A stretch of 64,000 bases of DNA from Komarekiella delphini-convector SJRDD-AB1 (GTDB taxonomy: Bacteria > Cyanobacteriota > Cyanobacteriia > Cyanobacteriales > Nostocaceae): positions 1-64,000 of the forward strand of contig NZ_VJXY01000008.1 in the NCBI RefSeq assembly GCF_014831675.1. The letters are read 5' to 3'. The stretch's first letter is position 1. Every line of letters starts with the position of its first letter. Position numbers and translations under genes: made by a program. The notes under the pieces are model-generated. The model was not told where the DNA came from and ran no database searches. It saw only the letters and a list, made by a program, of their open reading frames with translations. Shown here piece after piece: positions 28,130 through 37,034 of this stretch.

Positions 28130-30460
28130 ATGAACAATCAATCTGAGGACGAGTTTTTACAAGATTTACCACTGATTTTAGCAGGGCCAATTTTACAACA
28201 CACGGAACCTAAATCAGTGACGGTTTGGGTTGCACTCAAACAGCCTTGTCAAGTAGAACTCAAGGTTTACGAAACAATAAATAACGGTACAGTGTTAGGT
28301 AACTCTTTGTTAGAAGGAAGACGCTCTACAGTTGCGTTGGGAAAATCACTTCATGTTGTGGCGGTAACAGCTCAGTCTACAGGTAGAGAATGCCTAATTA
28401 GCGATCGCATATATGCCTACGACCTCCTGTTTACTAACCAGACTTCCCACCAGCAATCTTTGCAGCAAGCTTTGTGTTCAAACCGCTTTCCCAACGTTAA
28501 CATTAGCTATTTTGAACATCAAAAACCAACATTTGTTCTACCACCCAGCCGTCTCCAAGATTTACGAATTGTGCATGGTTCCTGTCGCAAACCCCACGGT
28601 GATGGGTTTGATGCACTACCCATCCTAGACTGCCTCATTGAGGAAGCTGCAAACCAACCAGAACAGCGTCCCCATCAACTTTTTCTCACTGGCGATCAGA
28701 TTTATGGAGACGATGTTGCCGCGCCCCTATTGTGGGTATCTAGTATGCTGGGCGACGCGCTGTTAGGCTGGGAAGAACGGCTACCAGTCACTCAAAATAA
28801 ACCTAGAGATGCTAGTTACCATACACCCAAGCAATTGCCTCCTGGACAGCGAGTTGAAGTTGCGACTTACCAAGCTGGCTTTACAGCCGGATTACACAAT
28901 AAAGAGGCCAAAGTTGCTAGTCACCTTTTAGGTCTTGGTGAGTATTACGCATCTTATTTATTGGTTTGGTCGCCTGTGTGCTGGCCGACCACTTTCCCTA
29001 GAGGGCGGGAGATGATGGGCGGTAGCAAAACGCGTCGGCTATGGGATCGGGAAGTTCGAGAGATGCGGCAGTTTATCCATACTCTTTGGAAAGTACGACG
29101 CGCTCTCGCAAATGTGCCTGTGTATAGTATCTTTGATGACCATGATGTTAGCGATGACTGGAACCTCAATCAGGCGTGGTGTTTACGAGTGTTGGGACGA
29201 CCTTTAGGGCAAAGAACCGTTCAAAACGCCCTGTTAGCCTATGCAGTTTCTCAGGCGTGGGGCAATACACCCAATCAATTTGCAGCTGGTCAACCTGGTG
29301 AAAAATTATTGGCGGCTGCTCAAGACTGGTCTGCTTCCCAAGGTACGGATATCGCAGCTTATAATGCGATCGCTCGTTATGTAGGGATGCCACCAACTAA
29401 CCCACGCACTAGCTTACCTGAGTTTGTTCAAGACGGTGCTGTGTTGGTGCTAGAGCGACACCCTGAAGCACTTACTTGGCACTATACCGTACGGAGTCAT
29501 TGCCATGAAGTGATTGTTTTAGATACGCGCACATGGCGGGGCTATCCTGCCGATGACAAACCGACTGCGCCACCGATGCTACTGTGCCCCCAAGCCTTCG
29601 AGCAACAACTCTCTCTACCTCTACAACAAACACCTGAGATTCAAGCCACATTGGTGATTGCACCTACTAATCTATTTAGCTTAAAAGTAATTGATTGGAT
29701 TCACCATTGGCAGTTGCGACGCGACAAAGTGTTTGCTGCTGATGTTGGGGATTCCTGGAATATTCATACTGAAGCATTGGCAAAATTTCTAACTACTCTA
29801 TTTGAGCAACGCCAACAAGTTGTTGTTCTGTCTGGAGATATCCACTACGGTTCTGTTGTTCGTATGTCTCATGTAGGTACTTCTTCAAATTCTCAAGCGC
29901 AATCTGTTTTAGTGCAGTTAACCGCTAGTGCTATGAAGAATGAAGAGACTATTACTCGGATCATCCATACACGATTGAAAGACTGGATTTTACCAGAAAA
30001 AGTAAGACGTTGGAGCGGATGGTCTAATCCCCTCAATATGGTAGAACAAAAACCCAGAGAATCTCGCCGCGATCGCCAGCTACAAATGAAACCCGATTGG
30101 TATTGTGCATTAGAGTGGATTCCTCGACAAAACACTCGGAAGCCTTACTTTGGAGCCAATATACCGTGGCTAATCACTACCAAACAACAAGCAAGAAACG
30201 ACAAATGGAGATGGTTACAGCGGCTAATGTTCTGGAAGTTCCCCTGGTTTCAAGAGGGACGAGAAGTGGTGGGATTAAATAATTTGGCTCTAGTTCAATT
30301 TGAATTGGCAGACGCCAGTAAACCTCATAAAGCAATTCAAGATTTGTACTGGTTTTCTCCTTGGTATCCTACCCAAATTGTTTATAGCCGTTTTGATAGT
30401 CAACTTGTGCCTAATCAGTCTTTGTATTGGTTAGGAAGCACTAGTAAACTTGAGCAGTGA
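28130..30460 (+). CDS. Large PhoD-like metallophosphatase
   Basis: A 776-residue protein of the PhoD-like family in its long, non-exported form: no signal peptide is seen. An N-terminal beta domain (residues about 12-105) is followed by the catalytic region with HGSCRKPHG near 145, FLTGDQIYGDD near 185, FDDHDVSDDWN near 335 and VVLSGDIHYGSVVRM near 570. These are the metal-binding blocks of the family, with Asp/His conserved. The C-terminal 200 residues contain many Trp and Arg. Compared with the 530-residue enzyme at 697-2289, it is cytoplasmic, longer and probably has another substrate. That is inference. Confidence 0.8.
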   Translation: MNNQSEDEFLQDLPLILAGPILQHTEPKSVTVWVALKQPCQVELKVYETINNGTVLGNSLLEGRRSTVALGKSLHVVAVTAQSTGRECLISDRIYAYDLLFTNQTSHQQSLQQALCSNRFPNVNISYFEHQKPTFVLPPSRLQDLRIVHGSCRKPHGDGFDALPILDCLIEEAANQPEQRPHQLFLTGDQIYGDDVAAPLLWVSSMLGDALLGWEERLPVTQNKPRDASYHTPKQLPPGQRVEVATYQAGFTAGLHNKEAKVASHLLGLGEYYASYLLVWSPVCWPTTFPRGREMMGGSKTRRLWDREVREMRQFIHTLWKVRRALANVPVYSIFDDHDVSDDWNLNQAWCLRVLGRPLGQRTVQNALLAYAVSQAWGNTPNQFAAGQPGEKLLAAAQDWSASQGTDIAAYNAIARYVGMPPTNPRTSLPEFVQDGAVLVLERHPEALTWHYTVRSHCHEVIVLDTRTWRGYPADDKPTAPPMLLCPQAFEQQLSLPLQQTPEIQATLVIAPTNLFSLKVIDWIHHWQLRRDKVFAADVGDSWNIHTEALAKFLTTLFEQRQQVVVLSGDIHYGSVVRMSHVGTSSNSQAQSVLVQLTASAMKNEETITRIIHTRLKDWILPEKVRRWSGWSNPLNMVEQKPRESRRDRQLQMKPDWYCALEWIPRQNTRKPYFGANIPWLITTKQQARNDKWRWLQRLMFWKFPWFQEGREVVGLNNLALVQFELADASKPHKAIQDLYWFSPWYPTQIVYSRFDSQLVPNQSLYWLGSTSKLEQ

Positions 30461-30708
30461 TTAATTTTTGCGCGATCGCACCCATAAAATGAACATTTAA
30501 CCCCAAAATGTAGTCATTAATACTATTTTTGGGTGATAGTCAAGGTAGATTTATACAGTGCAATGGAGTGTCAAGGGTGCATTTGCTAAACATAGATGGA
30601 ATTTAGCTTGTTCAACGCGGTGAAGCATACGTTGATTCGCTTTAGAAAAATTGCAATAGCGAAAACGGGCAGCGAAGCTAATTAAAGCAAGCACCAAATG
30701 GAGACAAA

Positions 30709-31455
30709 ATGCAAATTACCAAACGCAATGTCGAATTAAGAGTAGACGACAGTTTAATGCGTGTTTACGTAGCATCTCCCAAACTAACAGGACTTTATCC
30801 AGGCATTTTATTTCTTAGTGATATTTATCAGTTAGGTGGCGCAATGATTCGCCTAGCTAACTACTTAGCAGGATGCGGCTATGTAGTAGCAGCTCCGGAA
30901 ATCTTCCATCGAACTGAGCCAGTTGGTCTAGTTATTGAGCCAGACGATATTGGACGGATGCGGGGTAATGACAATGCTCGTCGAACTTTGGTAGCTGATT
31001 ATGATGCTGATTGCCGTGCTGTGATTGAATTTCTGAAAACAGAGAGTTTAGTTTCTCCGGGACAAATAGGCACTCTCGGTTTTTGCATTGGTGGACACTT
31101 AGCTTTTCGAGCAGCCTTCATGAGTGAAGTTAAGGCAACAGTCTGCTGCTATCCTACTGGTATTCCCAGTGGTAAGTTAGGTAAGGGAGTAGCTGATACA
31201 ATCCAGCGAGTCAGTGAAATCAAAGGCGAGATGCTCATTGTGTTGGGTACTCTTGACCCGCATATACCGGAAAACGACCGTCAAACCTTAATTAAAGCAC
31301 TGGAAAATGTCAGGGTATCTCACAAAATTTTCTTGTATGAAGCAGAACATACCTTCATGCGCGATGACGGCTATCGCTACGATTCTGCTGCTGCTACCTC
31401 TGCTTGGTCTGAAATAGTAGCGTTCTACTCGTCATATTTAAGTTCCCAAAATTAA
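30709..31455 (+). CDS. Dienelactone hydrolase family protein
   Basis: A 248-residue alpha/beta hydrolase. The nucleophile elbow is GFCIGGH (Cys nucleophile, as in dienelactone hydrolase). The Asp is in LGTLDPHIP and the catalytic His in YEAEHTFMRDDG. PGILFLSDIYQL at the N terminus fits the family. It cleaves cyclic or activated esters; the natural substrate in cyanobacteria is unknown. The ATG at 30709 follows a GGAG. A 249-bp gap separates it from the PhoD-like gene. Confidence 0.85.
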   Translation: MQITKRNVELRVDDSLMRVYVASPKLTGLYPGILFLSDIYQLGGAMIRLANYLAGCGYVVAAPEIFHRTEPVGLVIEPDDIGRMRGNDNARRTLVADYDADCRAVIEFLKTESLVSPGQIGTLGFCIGGHLAFRAAFMSEVKATVCCYPTGIPSGKLGKGVADTIQRVSEIKGEMLIVLGTLDPHIPENDRQTLIKALENVRVSHKIFLYEAEHTFMRDDGYRYDSAAATSAWSEIVAFYSSYLSSQN

Positions 31456-31557
31456 GACACTGACTGAATTGATAGAAGAGTGGTTGGACGTTCATTAAAG
31501 TAAAACTCGTATACGGTTGAATTTCAACGCCATCAACCACATATTTACTTCCTTGCT

Positions 31558-31755
31558 TTACCCAGAAATTGCGTCGGAATCTAATTCCCACTCATGCTTG
31601 AGCAATTGCTGATAAGTCTTTTCTTGAATCATCATCCGCTCATACAGCATGAGTAATAATGCCTGAGATTGTTCACGAGACATTTGCTGTACTTGGTCGG
31701 CAAAGCAACGGAGGCTAAATTCTTGTTCTAAAGATAAATTCATGGGTTGGTTCAT
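31558..31755 (-). CDS. nblA: Phycobilisome degradation protein NblA
   Basis: A 65-residue helical protein. The sequence from MNLSLEQEFSLRCFADQV through LMLYERMMIQEKTYQQLLKHEW matches the NblA family from end to end. NblA dimers bind phycobiliproteins and deliver them to Clp proteases under nitrogen or other starvation. The ATG at 31755 has AGGAG seven bases upstream, which decides against a TTG six codons earlier. It stands by itself with 295 bp upstream. No clear GTA-N8-TAC NtcA box was found. Genes for two other phycobilisome functions are 5-7 kb away. Confidence 0.92.
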   Translation of the reverse strand: MNQPMNLSLEQEFSLRCFADQVQQMSREQSQALLLMLYERMMIQEKTYQQLLKHEWELDSDAISG

Positions 31756-32050
31756 TACTGGCTCCTGTGCCAAATTGGCGAAAACTAGAAGGTCAATGCT
31801 AGCTAAATTGGTTGGCAGCTAGATACATTGAGCTATACACCCATTGAGTTTGAGGGCGTTCCCTTCTTTGTGGGTGTGAGCTTCTGTAAATTTATATTAA
31901 CTAGTATAACAAAATATTTACAAAGCTGAGACGATGAGGTGTCAGCTTTTAACGCATAGGCGCTTCTCTACGAGACGCTACGCGAACGCCTTCCCGCAGG
32001 GTAGGAATGCAAAGGGAAACGCGGAGTAACGCAGAGGTATTATTGTGTAA
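31756..32050. repeat. nblA upstream region with GACGCTACGCGAACG repeat
   Basis: The part next to nblA (to about 31930) is its likely promoter and leader. From 31950 to 32040 lies GCGCTTCTCTACGAGACGCTACGCGAACGCC and GGAAACGCGGAGTAACGCAG type sequence, which is scattered through Nostocales genomes. Related GACGCTACGCG strings occur near 44272 in this window. Confidence 0.6.
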
Positions 32051-32776
32051 TTAAATTTTTAGCTTTGCCAAGCCTAAATAACGGATGCCTTCTGGAGAGA
32101 CGTCAAAACGGCAGGGTAAGACTTCTAAACCGAGAGCGATCGCAGCCCGCAACAACTTACCATATATAGGGTCTGTGATATCACCAGGGGCAAACTCAGT
32201 ACAATCTCCCCGATTGATAAAGTAAAGCATCACCGCACGAGTTAGGGGTAATAGTGCCGTCAGTTCTCGCAAGTGCTTTTGTCCCCTTGTCGTCTCCGTG
32301 TCGGGAAATAGTGCCAATCTTCCCTGCGCCCAAGTTGTATTTTTCACTTCTAAATAAATTGGGCGATACTCATCACTTCCTGTTAAGAAGAAATCTACCC
32401 GACTTTTTTTATCTTGCCCATAAACTACTTCACCCTTGATTTGGCTATAGTCGCCCAATTCTGGGAAAAGTTGTTTGGCCAAAGCTAGCTTTACCAACCG
32501 ATTGGGCAAAACAGTATTTATGCCTACCCAAGTCGGCTCGTTATCATGCACCTGAATCAGTTCCAAGGTGTAAGCCAGTTTGCGGTTAAGATTATCGCTT
32601 TTAGAAAGCTGTACTGCACTTCCAGGAGTCGATACTCCAGTCATTGGCCCTGTATTTGGACAGTGCGCTATCACTACTTCGCCAGAAACAAGTTGAACAT
32701 CAGCAAAAAAGCGCTTGTAGCGTTTGAGTAAAATACCAGGATACAGGGGTGGATAACGGTAAAGCCAATCAATCAT
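32051..32776 (-). CDS. sfsA: SfsA-family DNA/RNA nuclease
   Basis: A 241-residue protein. Family blocks in order: LLKRYKRFFADVQL near the N terminus, HCPNTGPMTGV, EKVNTT-equivalent (LEVKNTTW, with the nuclease glutamate and lysine) and FPDTETTRGQKHLREL. E. coli SfsA affects maltose gene expression and is a sugar fermentation stimulation protein; later studies describe it as an endonuclease. The start is at 32776. It has no operon partner, and its 3' end lies next to the nblA upstream repeat. Confidence 0.88.
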   Translation of the reverse strand: MIDWLYRYPPLYPGILLKRYKRFFADVQLVSGEVVIAHCPNTGPMTGVSTPGSAVQLSKSDNLNRKLAYTLELIQVHDNEPTWVGINTVLPNRLVKLALAKQLFPELGDYSQIKGEVVYGQDKKSRVDFFLTGSDEYRPIYLEVKNTTWAQGRLALFPDTETTRGQKHLRELTALLPLTRAVMLYFINRGDCTEFAPGDITDPIYGKLLRAAIALGLEVLPCRFDVSPEGIRYLGLAKLKI

Positions 32777-33025
32777 TATGGAACTTTGGTACTGCTAGTA
32801 AATATACGTCGATTTTGCTGTAATTCTTCTTTGGAGAACTAAAACTGATAGCGCATACACTCTACTGCTATTTAGAAGCTTGCCAAAGTAGAGCTTGTTT
32901 GTAGGGTCTTGTGGAAAAGCGCTGTAATTACATTTGAAATGTCTTTCTAATATCACAATTTGTCACTTTCTGTAGTCGTTTTTACGACATTTTAATAAAA
33001 AGTAGCATATACTTAATGGTATAAG
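32777..33025. other. Intergenic region between sfsA and dioxygenase gene
   Basis: A/T-rich with no recognised gene. It should contain both promoters, which are divergent. The last 55 bp before 33079 form the structured leader described separately. Confidence 0.4.
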
Positions 33026-33081
33026 CCTCCCATAAAGAAGAGTTCGGGAGGATTTAAACATGCAAGGAGGTAAATCCTATG
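33026..33081 (+). promoter_or_regulatory. Leader with two competing hairpins around the ribosome binding site
   Basis: CCTCCC (33026-33031) can pair with GGGAGG (33046-33051). AGGATTTA (33049-33056) can pair with TAAATCCT (33071-33078), which ends right before the ATG at 33079 and puts AAGGAGG (33064-33070) in the loop. The two stems share 33049-33051 and so exclude each other. CCTCC can also pair with the ribosome binding site itself. This looks like a small translational switch, but the ligand and any conservation are unknown. Confidence 0.45.
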
Positions 33082-33747
33082 CAAAAAGTATGGGGATTAA
33101 CGGAATTAGAATATGCCTTTCTATTTACCCTGAGAAAAGTAAACTCAATCAATCTAGAAGGTTTTAAGCAATTTTTTAACGAACTACCTGTTGACCCTTA
33201 TATCAAAGGTAACTATCGTTTGAGAAGATTATCTAGGTTTATAGTTTCTAGAGATAATTTAATCAAGCTACCTCATGGCTACCTCTTCCAAAGCAAAGCA
33301 TATAATCCATTATTGGGTGATGTAAAAAGAGAGTTTGCAGAATTAGATGATGCACTCATAGAACTTGATATCTTTAAGAATCTCGTTTTAGCATTTAGTG
33401 ATTCCTGTAAACTCCATCCTGAAGCTGAAATCGGAGTTCATCAAATTAGAACTATCTGTTCACCCGATAATTTAGGTAATCCTGCACCTGAAGGTATCCA
33501 TCAAGACGGCACTGATTTTATTGCTATTTTCTCCGTTGATAGAGATAATATTCAAGGTGGAGAAACACATTTATACACTGCTAAAAAAGAAAAGCCTGTG
33601 TTTAGTAAAATTCTAAATCCAGGTGAACTATTATTAGTCAACGATCATGACTTTTTCCACTTCACTACTCCTATAAAACCACTCACGGATGCTCAGGGAA
33701 CGAGAGACGTTTTTGTTCTCACTTCACCTAGTTTACTTTCGGAATAA
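33079..33747 (+). CDS. 2-oxoglutarate/Fe(II) dioxygenase of the amino-acid hydroxylase type (PF10014-like)
   Basis: A 222-residue protein. The iron site is HQDGTDF (His, Asp) and the distal His in LVNDHDFFHFTTPI; the arginine in GTRDVFVL binds 2-oxoglutarate. This motif layout fits the family that includes isoleucine and other free-amino-acid hydroxylases. The substrate here is not known. AAGGAGG lies eight bases before the ATG. The next gene (DUF711) ends toward it, 20 bp away on the opposite strand, so a cotranscript is excluded. The unusual leader suggests regulated translation. Confidence 0.78.
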   Translation: MQKVWGLTELEYAFLFTLRKVNSINLEGFKQFFNELPVDPYIKGNYRLRRLSRFIVSRDNLIKLPHGYLFQSKAYNPLLGDVKREFAELDDALIELDIFKNLVLAFSDSCKLHPEAEIGVHQIRTICSPDNLGNPAPEGIHQDGTDFIAIFSVDRDNIQGGETHLYTAKKEKPVFSKILNPGELLLVNDHDFFHFTTPIKPLTDAQGTRDVFVLTSPSLLSE

Positions 33748-33767
33748 GAATTCTAAAACTTGCTTTT

Positions 33768-34916
33768 CTAGTCAACAGTAAATATTTTACAATCTACAAG
33801 ATATGGGGAATTGAACGCAGTCATTTCCCCAGCTTTTTTATCTGGTATTGGAAATAATCTTGCGGATAGTGGCTTATCTAGCTTAATGGCTAAAGTTGCC
33901 ATATCAATTAATAACGCTGTAATCTTTTCTGTTGTGATATCACCCGGAATTGGAACTGTATCCAGTCCACAGCCACAAACTGCCGAATACAATAATAAAT
34001 TAGTAATATTATAGGTCTGCTCGTTAGCTCTTGCAGCCAAACCGACATCTTCACAAACTGGAAGCATAAGACCAGAGTAGCCACAGATTTTTATTGATAT
34101 ACTTTTCAAAGCACGAGTTAGCATACCAGAAATTGCTAATGTTCCTTGATGTCCAAACTTGCCATTCATTAGTACTTCATAAGCAACAGCAATACTATTT
34201 TGTTTATCTAATGATGGTGTCAGAGATGTATCAATACCTCTATATACAATATCAAATTTATCAGAGATGTTTTCAGCGATCGCAGCAATCTTTTTTAATT
34301 CAACTTCCAGTAGGGATTGCAGATTTGTTTCTGCCACTTGTATATTATTAGCTTGTGTAAAAGCTTGCATTACCAAACTACCTAATTCTAAACCTATAGC
34401 AAAAGATGTATTTCCTACATGGTAGGAAGTAGGAAAAAAGGGGATGCCTGGCTGGCAGTTTGCCCATACGCAGAAGCGGAAATTGCCATAGCCGTTTTCA
34501 GTTTCTTGAGAAATACGTTTAATTGCTTTTGCAGATTCCCAAGCATTTTCAAAGTTTATACCAGTCTGGCGATCGCCAATTTTACTTGAGGAATAAATAA
34601 TCGATGTACTTTTGTTAAAATCTGGAATTATAGATATAGTTTCGGGTTGGCTTGCATAACCAATATTAAAAAAGCTGATGTTAAGATTTTGACAAATTTG
34701 TTCTAGATTTTGAATTTTACTGATACTTTCAACTGTTGATAATCCTTGTAAATATTCTGCCCAGGCATTAGTAGATATTCTAGTGGTTTGTACTTCGTAA
34801 CCTTGTTGCTCAAAAAATGTCTTTGCTTGCTGATTAAATTCAGTTGCTTGCTTAATTTTTTTTATCTCATTTGGAGATTTAAGTGATATACCTGTCGTAA
34901 TAGTTCTAATTTTCAT
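33768..34916 (-). CDS. DUF711/UPF0210 family protein
   Basis: A 382-residue protein. Family blocks: RTITTGISL at the N terminus, ISFFNIGYAS, GNFRFCVWANC, YRGIDTSLTPS, GTLAISGMLTRALKSI and CGYSGLMLPVCEDVGLA, then YSAVCGCGLDTVPIPGD. The fold is related to the pyruvate formate-lyase/ribonucleotide reductase barrel, but the reaction is not established in what I know. It is somewhat shorter than the usual 440-460 residues. Base composition is A/T-rich like its neighbour. Confidence 0.82.
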   Translation of the reverse strand: MKIRTITTGISLKSPNEIKKIKQATEFNQQAKTFFEQQGYEVQTTRISTNAWAEYLQGLSTVESISKIQNLEQICQNLNISFFNIGYASQPETISIIPDFNKSTSIIYSSSKIGDRQTGINFENAWESAKAIKRISQETENGYGNFRFCVWANCQPGIPFFPTSYHVGNTSFAIGLELGSLVMQAFTQANNIQVAETNLQSLLEVELKKIAAIAENISDKFDIVYRGIDTSLTPSLDKQNSIAVAYEVLMNGKFGHQGTLAISGMLTRALKSISIKICGYSGLMLPVCEDVGLAARANEQTYNITNLLLYSAVCGCGLDTVPIPGDITTEKITALLIDMATLAIKLDKPLSARLFPIPDKKAGEMTAFNSPYLVDCKIFTVD

Positions 34917-35170
34917 GAGTACGAAGTATTATTAAGAGAACAAAAGTTTATATATTCTTGTTTTAGCGTAGGTTTAGACTAAATCTAACTCCAAACTTTG
35001 GAAGTGTATAATATTCCATTGGGTATATACTATTTATAAAAAATTACGGTAACATATTGGTTTTGTTTTACCGAAAATAGAAAGTGAATCAAAGTCACGC
35101 TGAATACTTCAAATATTAAGGGCGAATGCCTTCTGAAATTAAACTAACTGATTAAACCCAAAAAAATGCT

Positions 35171-36433
35171 ATGAATGACGATTTTTACGATAAAGGATTA
35201 GAAAAAGCCAAACAAAAAGACTATGCTGGTGCGATTGAGGAATTTAATCACGCTTTGCAACTAACACCTTACTTTGCTGAAGCTTACTTTCAGCGAGGTT
35301 TGGCATATTATGACTTAGGCGCAATTCTCCAAGCTGTTTCAGATTACACCGAAGCTATAAATCTCAATCCTGAGAGTGTCGAAGCATATTATTGTCGGGG
35401 ATTGGCAAGGGTAGCGCTGAAAAATCTGCCAGGAGCACTAGAAGATGTTGAACGCGCTATTCGTCTGAATTTAAATTATGCAGCTGCTTATAGCCTGCGG
35501 GGAATTGTGCGGCGCAAACAGGGGTATATTCAAGATGCGATCGCTAATTTTAAAAAAGCAGCACAATTATATTTAGAGCAACAGGATAAAGAAAATTGTC
35601 GCCTCTGTCTAGAACAGATTAAAAAGCTACAACCACCAGAAAAACTAGCTGTTCAATCAATTAAAAATACACCGATTTTATCTACAAACGATTATTTCAC
35701 CCAATTATTAGAAAAAGCTGAAAAGGGAGATACGCGAGAGGCGATCGCTGATTTAAACTGGGTGTTACAAGCAGATTCGCAAGATGCCCAAGCTTACTGC
35801 TGTCGTGGGGTTGTGCGTTGTAAAATCGGGAATTATCGAGAAGCGATCGCAGATTTTAATCAAGCACTAAAACTGAATTTTCAAGAAGCAATAGTTTATC
35901 GCAACCGAGGTAAAGCACGTTATTTATTAGGTGATCATCAAGGAGCGATCGCAGATTTTAACCAAGCACTCCAGATGCAACCGCAGGATGTCCTAGTGTA
36001 TGTTGCTAGAGGTAATGTCTATCGGGCAATGGGCAATTATCTGAGTGCAATTCAAGATTACAGCCAAGTGTTACAAATTAATCCCAATGATGCCCAAGCT
36101 TACTATAATCGCGGCATTGCCTATACTTTATTAGAAGAAATGCAAAACGCTATAGAAGATTATCAGCGAGCAGCAAGTATTTTTTGTGAACAAGAAGATT
36201 GGGAAAATTACCAACAAGTTTTAACTAGTCTCGAAAAAATTCAGAAATTCAGTCCTGAATCCAGAAAGCAAAAAGATAACCTGCTACGTCAGCGACTTTT
36301 GCGATTAGTTGGGGGATATTGGGAAATCGCTCAAAGATTCATTGAGCAAAAACAAGATTACTATCCTGGAATGTCAGAAGAGTGGTATATACAAAAAGTG
36401 ATCGATGATTTGGAACGCGATCGCGGTAGATAG
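35171..36433 (+). CDS. TPR repeat protein
   Basis: A 420-residue protein with about nine tetratricopeptide units in two blocks (residues about 5-140 and 175-350), linked by a charged segment. Typical units are AIADFNQALKLNFQEAIVYRNRGKARY. The two blocks end in similar capping segments (YLEQQDKENCRLCLEQIKK and FCEQEDWENYQQVLTSLEK), showing an internal duplication. The last 60 residues are a helical tail. No signal or membrane segment is seen. TPRs hold protein partners; partners are unknown. Confidence 0.85.
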   Translation: MNDDFYDKGLEKAKQKDYAGAIEEFNHALQLTPYFAEAYFQRGLAYYDLGAILQAVSDYTEAINLNPESVEAYYCRGLARVALKNLPGALEDVERAIRLNLNYAAAYSLRGIVRRKQGYIQDAIANFKKAAQLYLEQQDKENCRLCLEQIKKLQPPEKLAVQSIKNTPILSTNDYFTQLLEKAEKGDTREAIADLNWVLQADSQDAQAYCCRGVVRCKIGNYREAIADFNQALKLNFQEAIVYRNRGKARYLLGDHQGAIADFNQALQMQPQDVLVYVARGNVYRAMGNYLSAIQDYSQVLQINPNDAQAYYNRGIAYTLLEEMQNAIEDYQRAASIFCEQEDWENYQQVLTSLEKIQKFSPESRKQKDNLLRQRLLRLVGGYWEIAQRFIEQKQDYYPGMSEEWYIQKVIDDLERDRGR

Positions 36434-36453
36434 AATAATTGAAAATCGTTAAG

Positions 36454-36552
36454 TTACATACCAGCATTAATAACTTGGTTAACAGTCAGTTTCAATTCAG
36501 GAAACTTCGGAATTTCAATCACTTGTTCTCCCCTGTAGATAGACAAATTCAG
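36454..36552 (-). pseudogene. C-terminal remnant of an Uma2-like (DUF820) gene
   Basis: The minus strand reads LSIYRGEQVIEIPKFPELKL followed by TVNQVINAGM and a stop at 36454-36456. This ending (YRGEQ, then FPELKLTV) resembles the C terminus of cyanobacterial Uma2-family nuclease-like proteins. Upstream reading is cut at 36552, exactly where the MITE-like element 36550-36893 begins. Recognised from memory of the family; a short match. Confidence 0.45.
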
Positions 36553-36893
36553 GACTTACGCACTGAAGGCTGAAACCTAGATCCCCCCTAGCCCACGCCA
36601 GTCGCTCATGGGGAGCCACCCCCTTGCGGAGGTTCCCGACGCTCGTTCGCGCAGCGTGTCGCAGACAAGACTCGCTCTAAGCGAAGCCATGCCGTTGGCG
36701 ATCGCGCAGCGTGTCGCAGACAAGCCTCTCGAAGAGAAGGCTTTACGCTGCGCTATCCGTTGTGGGGAGTGGCGTGGAAACCCCCTTGGCGCAGCCTCAA
36801 AGTAGAGAAGACCGCGCTGGCTCCCTTCAAAAGGGGGGAATTTATAAAGCCCCCTTTTTAAGGGGGTTGAGGGATCTGAGTGTGTAAGTTCTG
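36550..36893. mobile_element. MITE-like element with imperfect 14-bp terminal inverted repeats
   Basis: Left end CAGGACTTACGCAC and right end GTGTGTAAGTTCTG are inverted repeats with two mismatches. Inside are several cyanobacterial modular repeats, including two copies of CGCAGCGTGTCGCAGACAAG (near 36651 and 36708) and an AAGGGGGG...CCCCCTTTTT hairpin. No intact transposase is encoded. The repeats create an open frame on both strands, which is not a gene. The 600-bp gap 36434-37034 is otherwise noncoding. Confidence 0.65.
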
Positions 36894-37034
36894 AAATTAG
36901 CTTCATTACTCAACTTCTGTCATTCATAATCAAGCCATCCCGTAAAGTAGGCAAAATGCTACTTCAGTATGGCGACAGCTTGAAGGGCGAATCAGGTAAA
37001 TTAAAGATAAGTAAAGAAACGCTAATTTAACTAA

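Noticed and set aside
31756-31950. NtcA box (GTA-N8-TAC) upstream of nblA
   Set aside because: Only near matches such as GTAAATTTATATTA were found; the spacing or half-site is wrong.
36577-36906. Open frames of 109 and 65 residues on both strands
   Set aside because: They lie wholly inside the MITE-like element and are made of repeat modules.
36910-36960. Possible gene end reading ILPTLRDGLIMNDRS on the minus strand
   Set aside because: It looks like a decayed C terminus, but the frame is stopped 17 codons upstream and I could not name a family, so it is not annotated.
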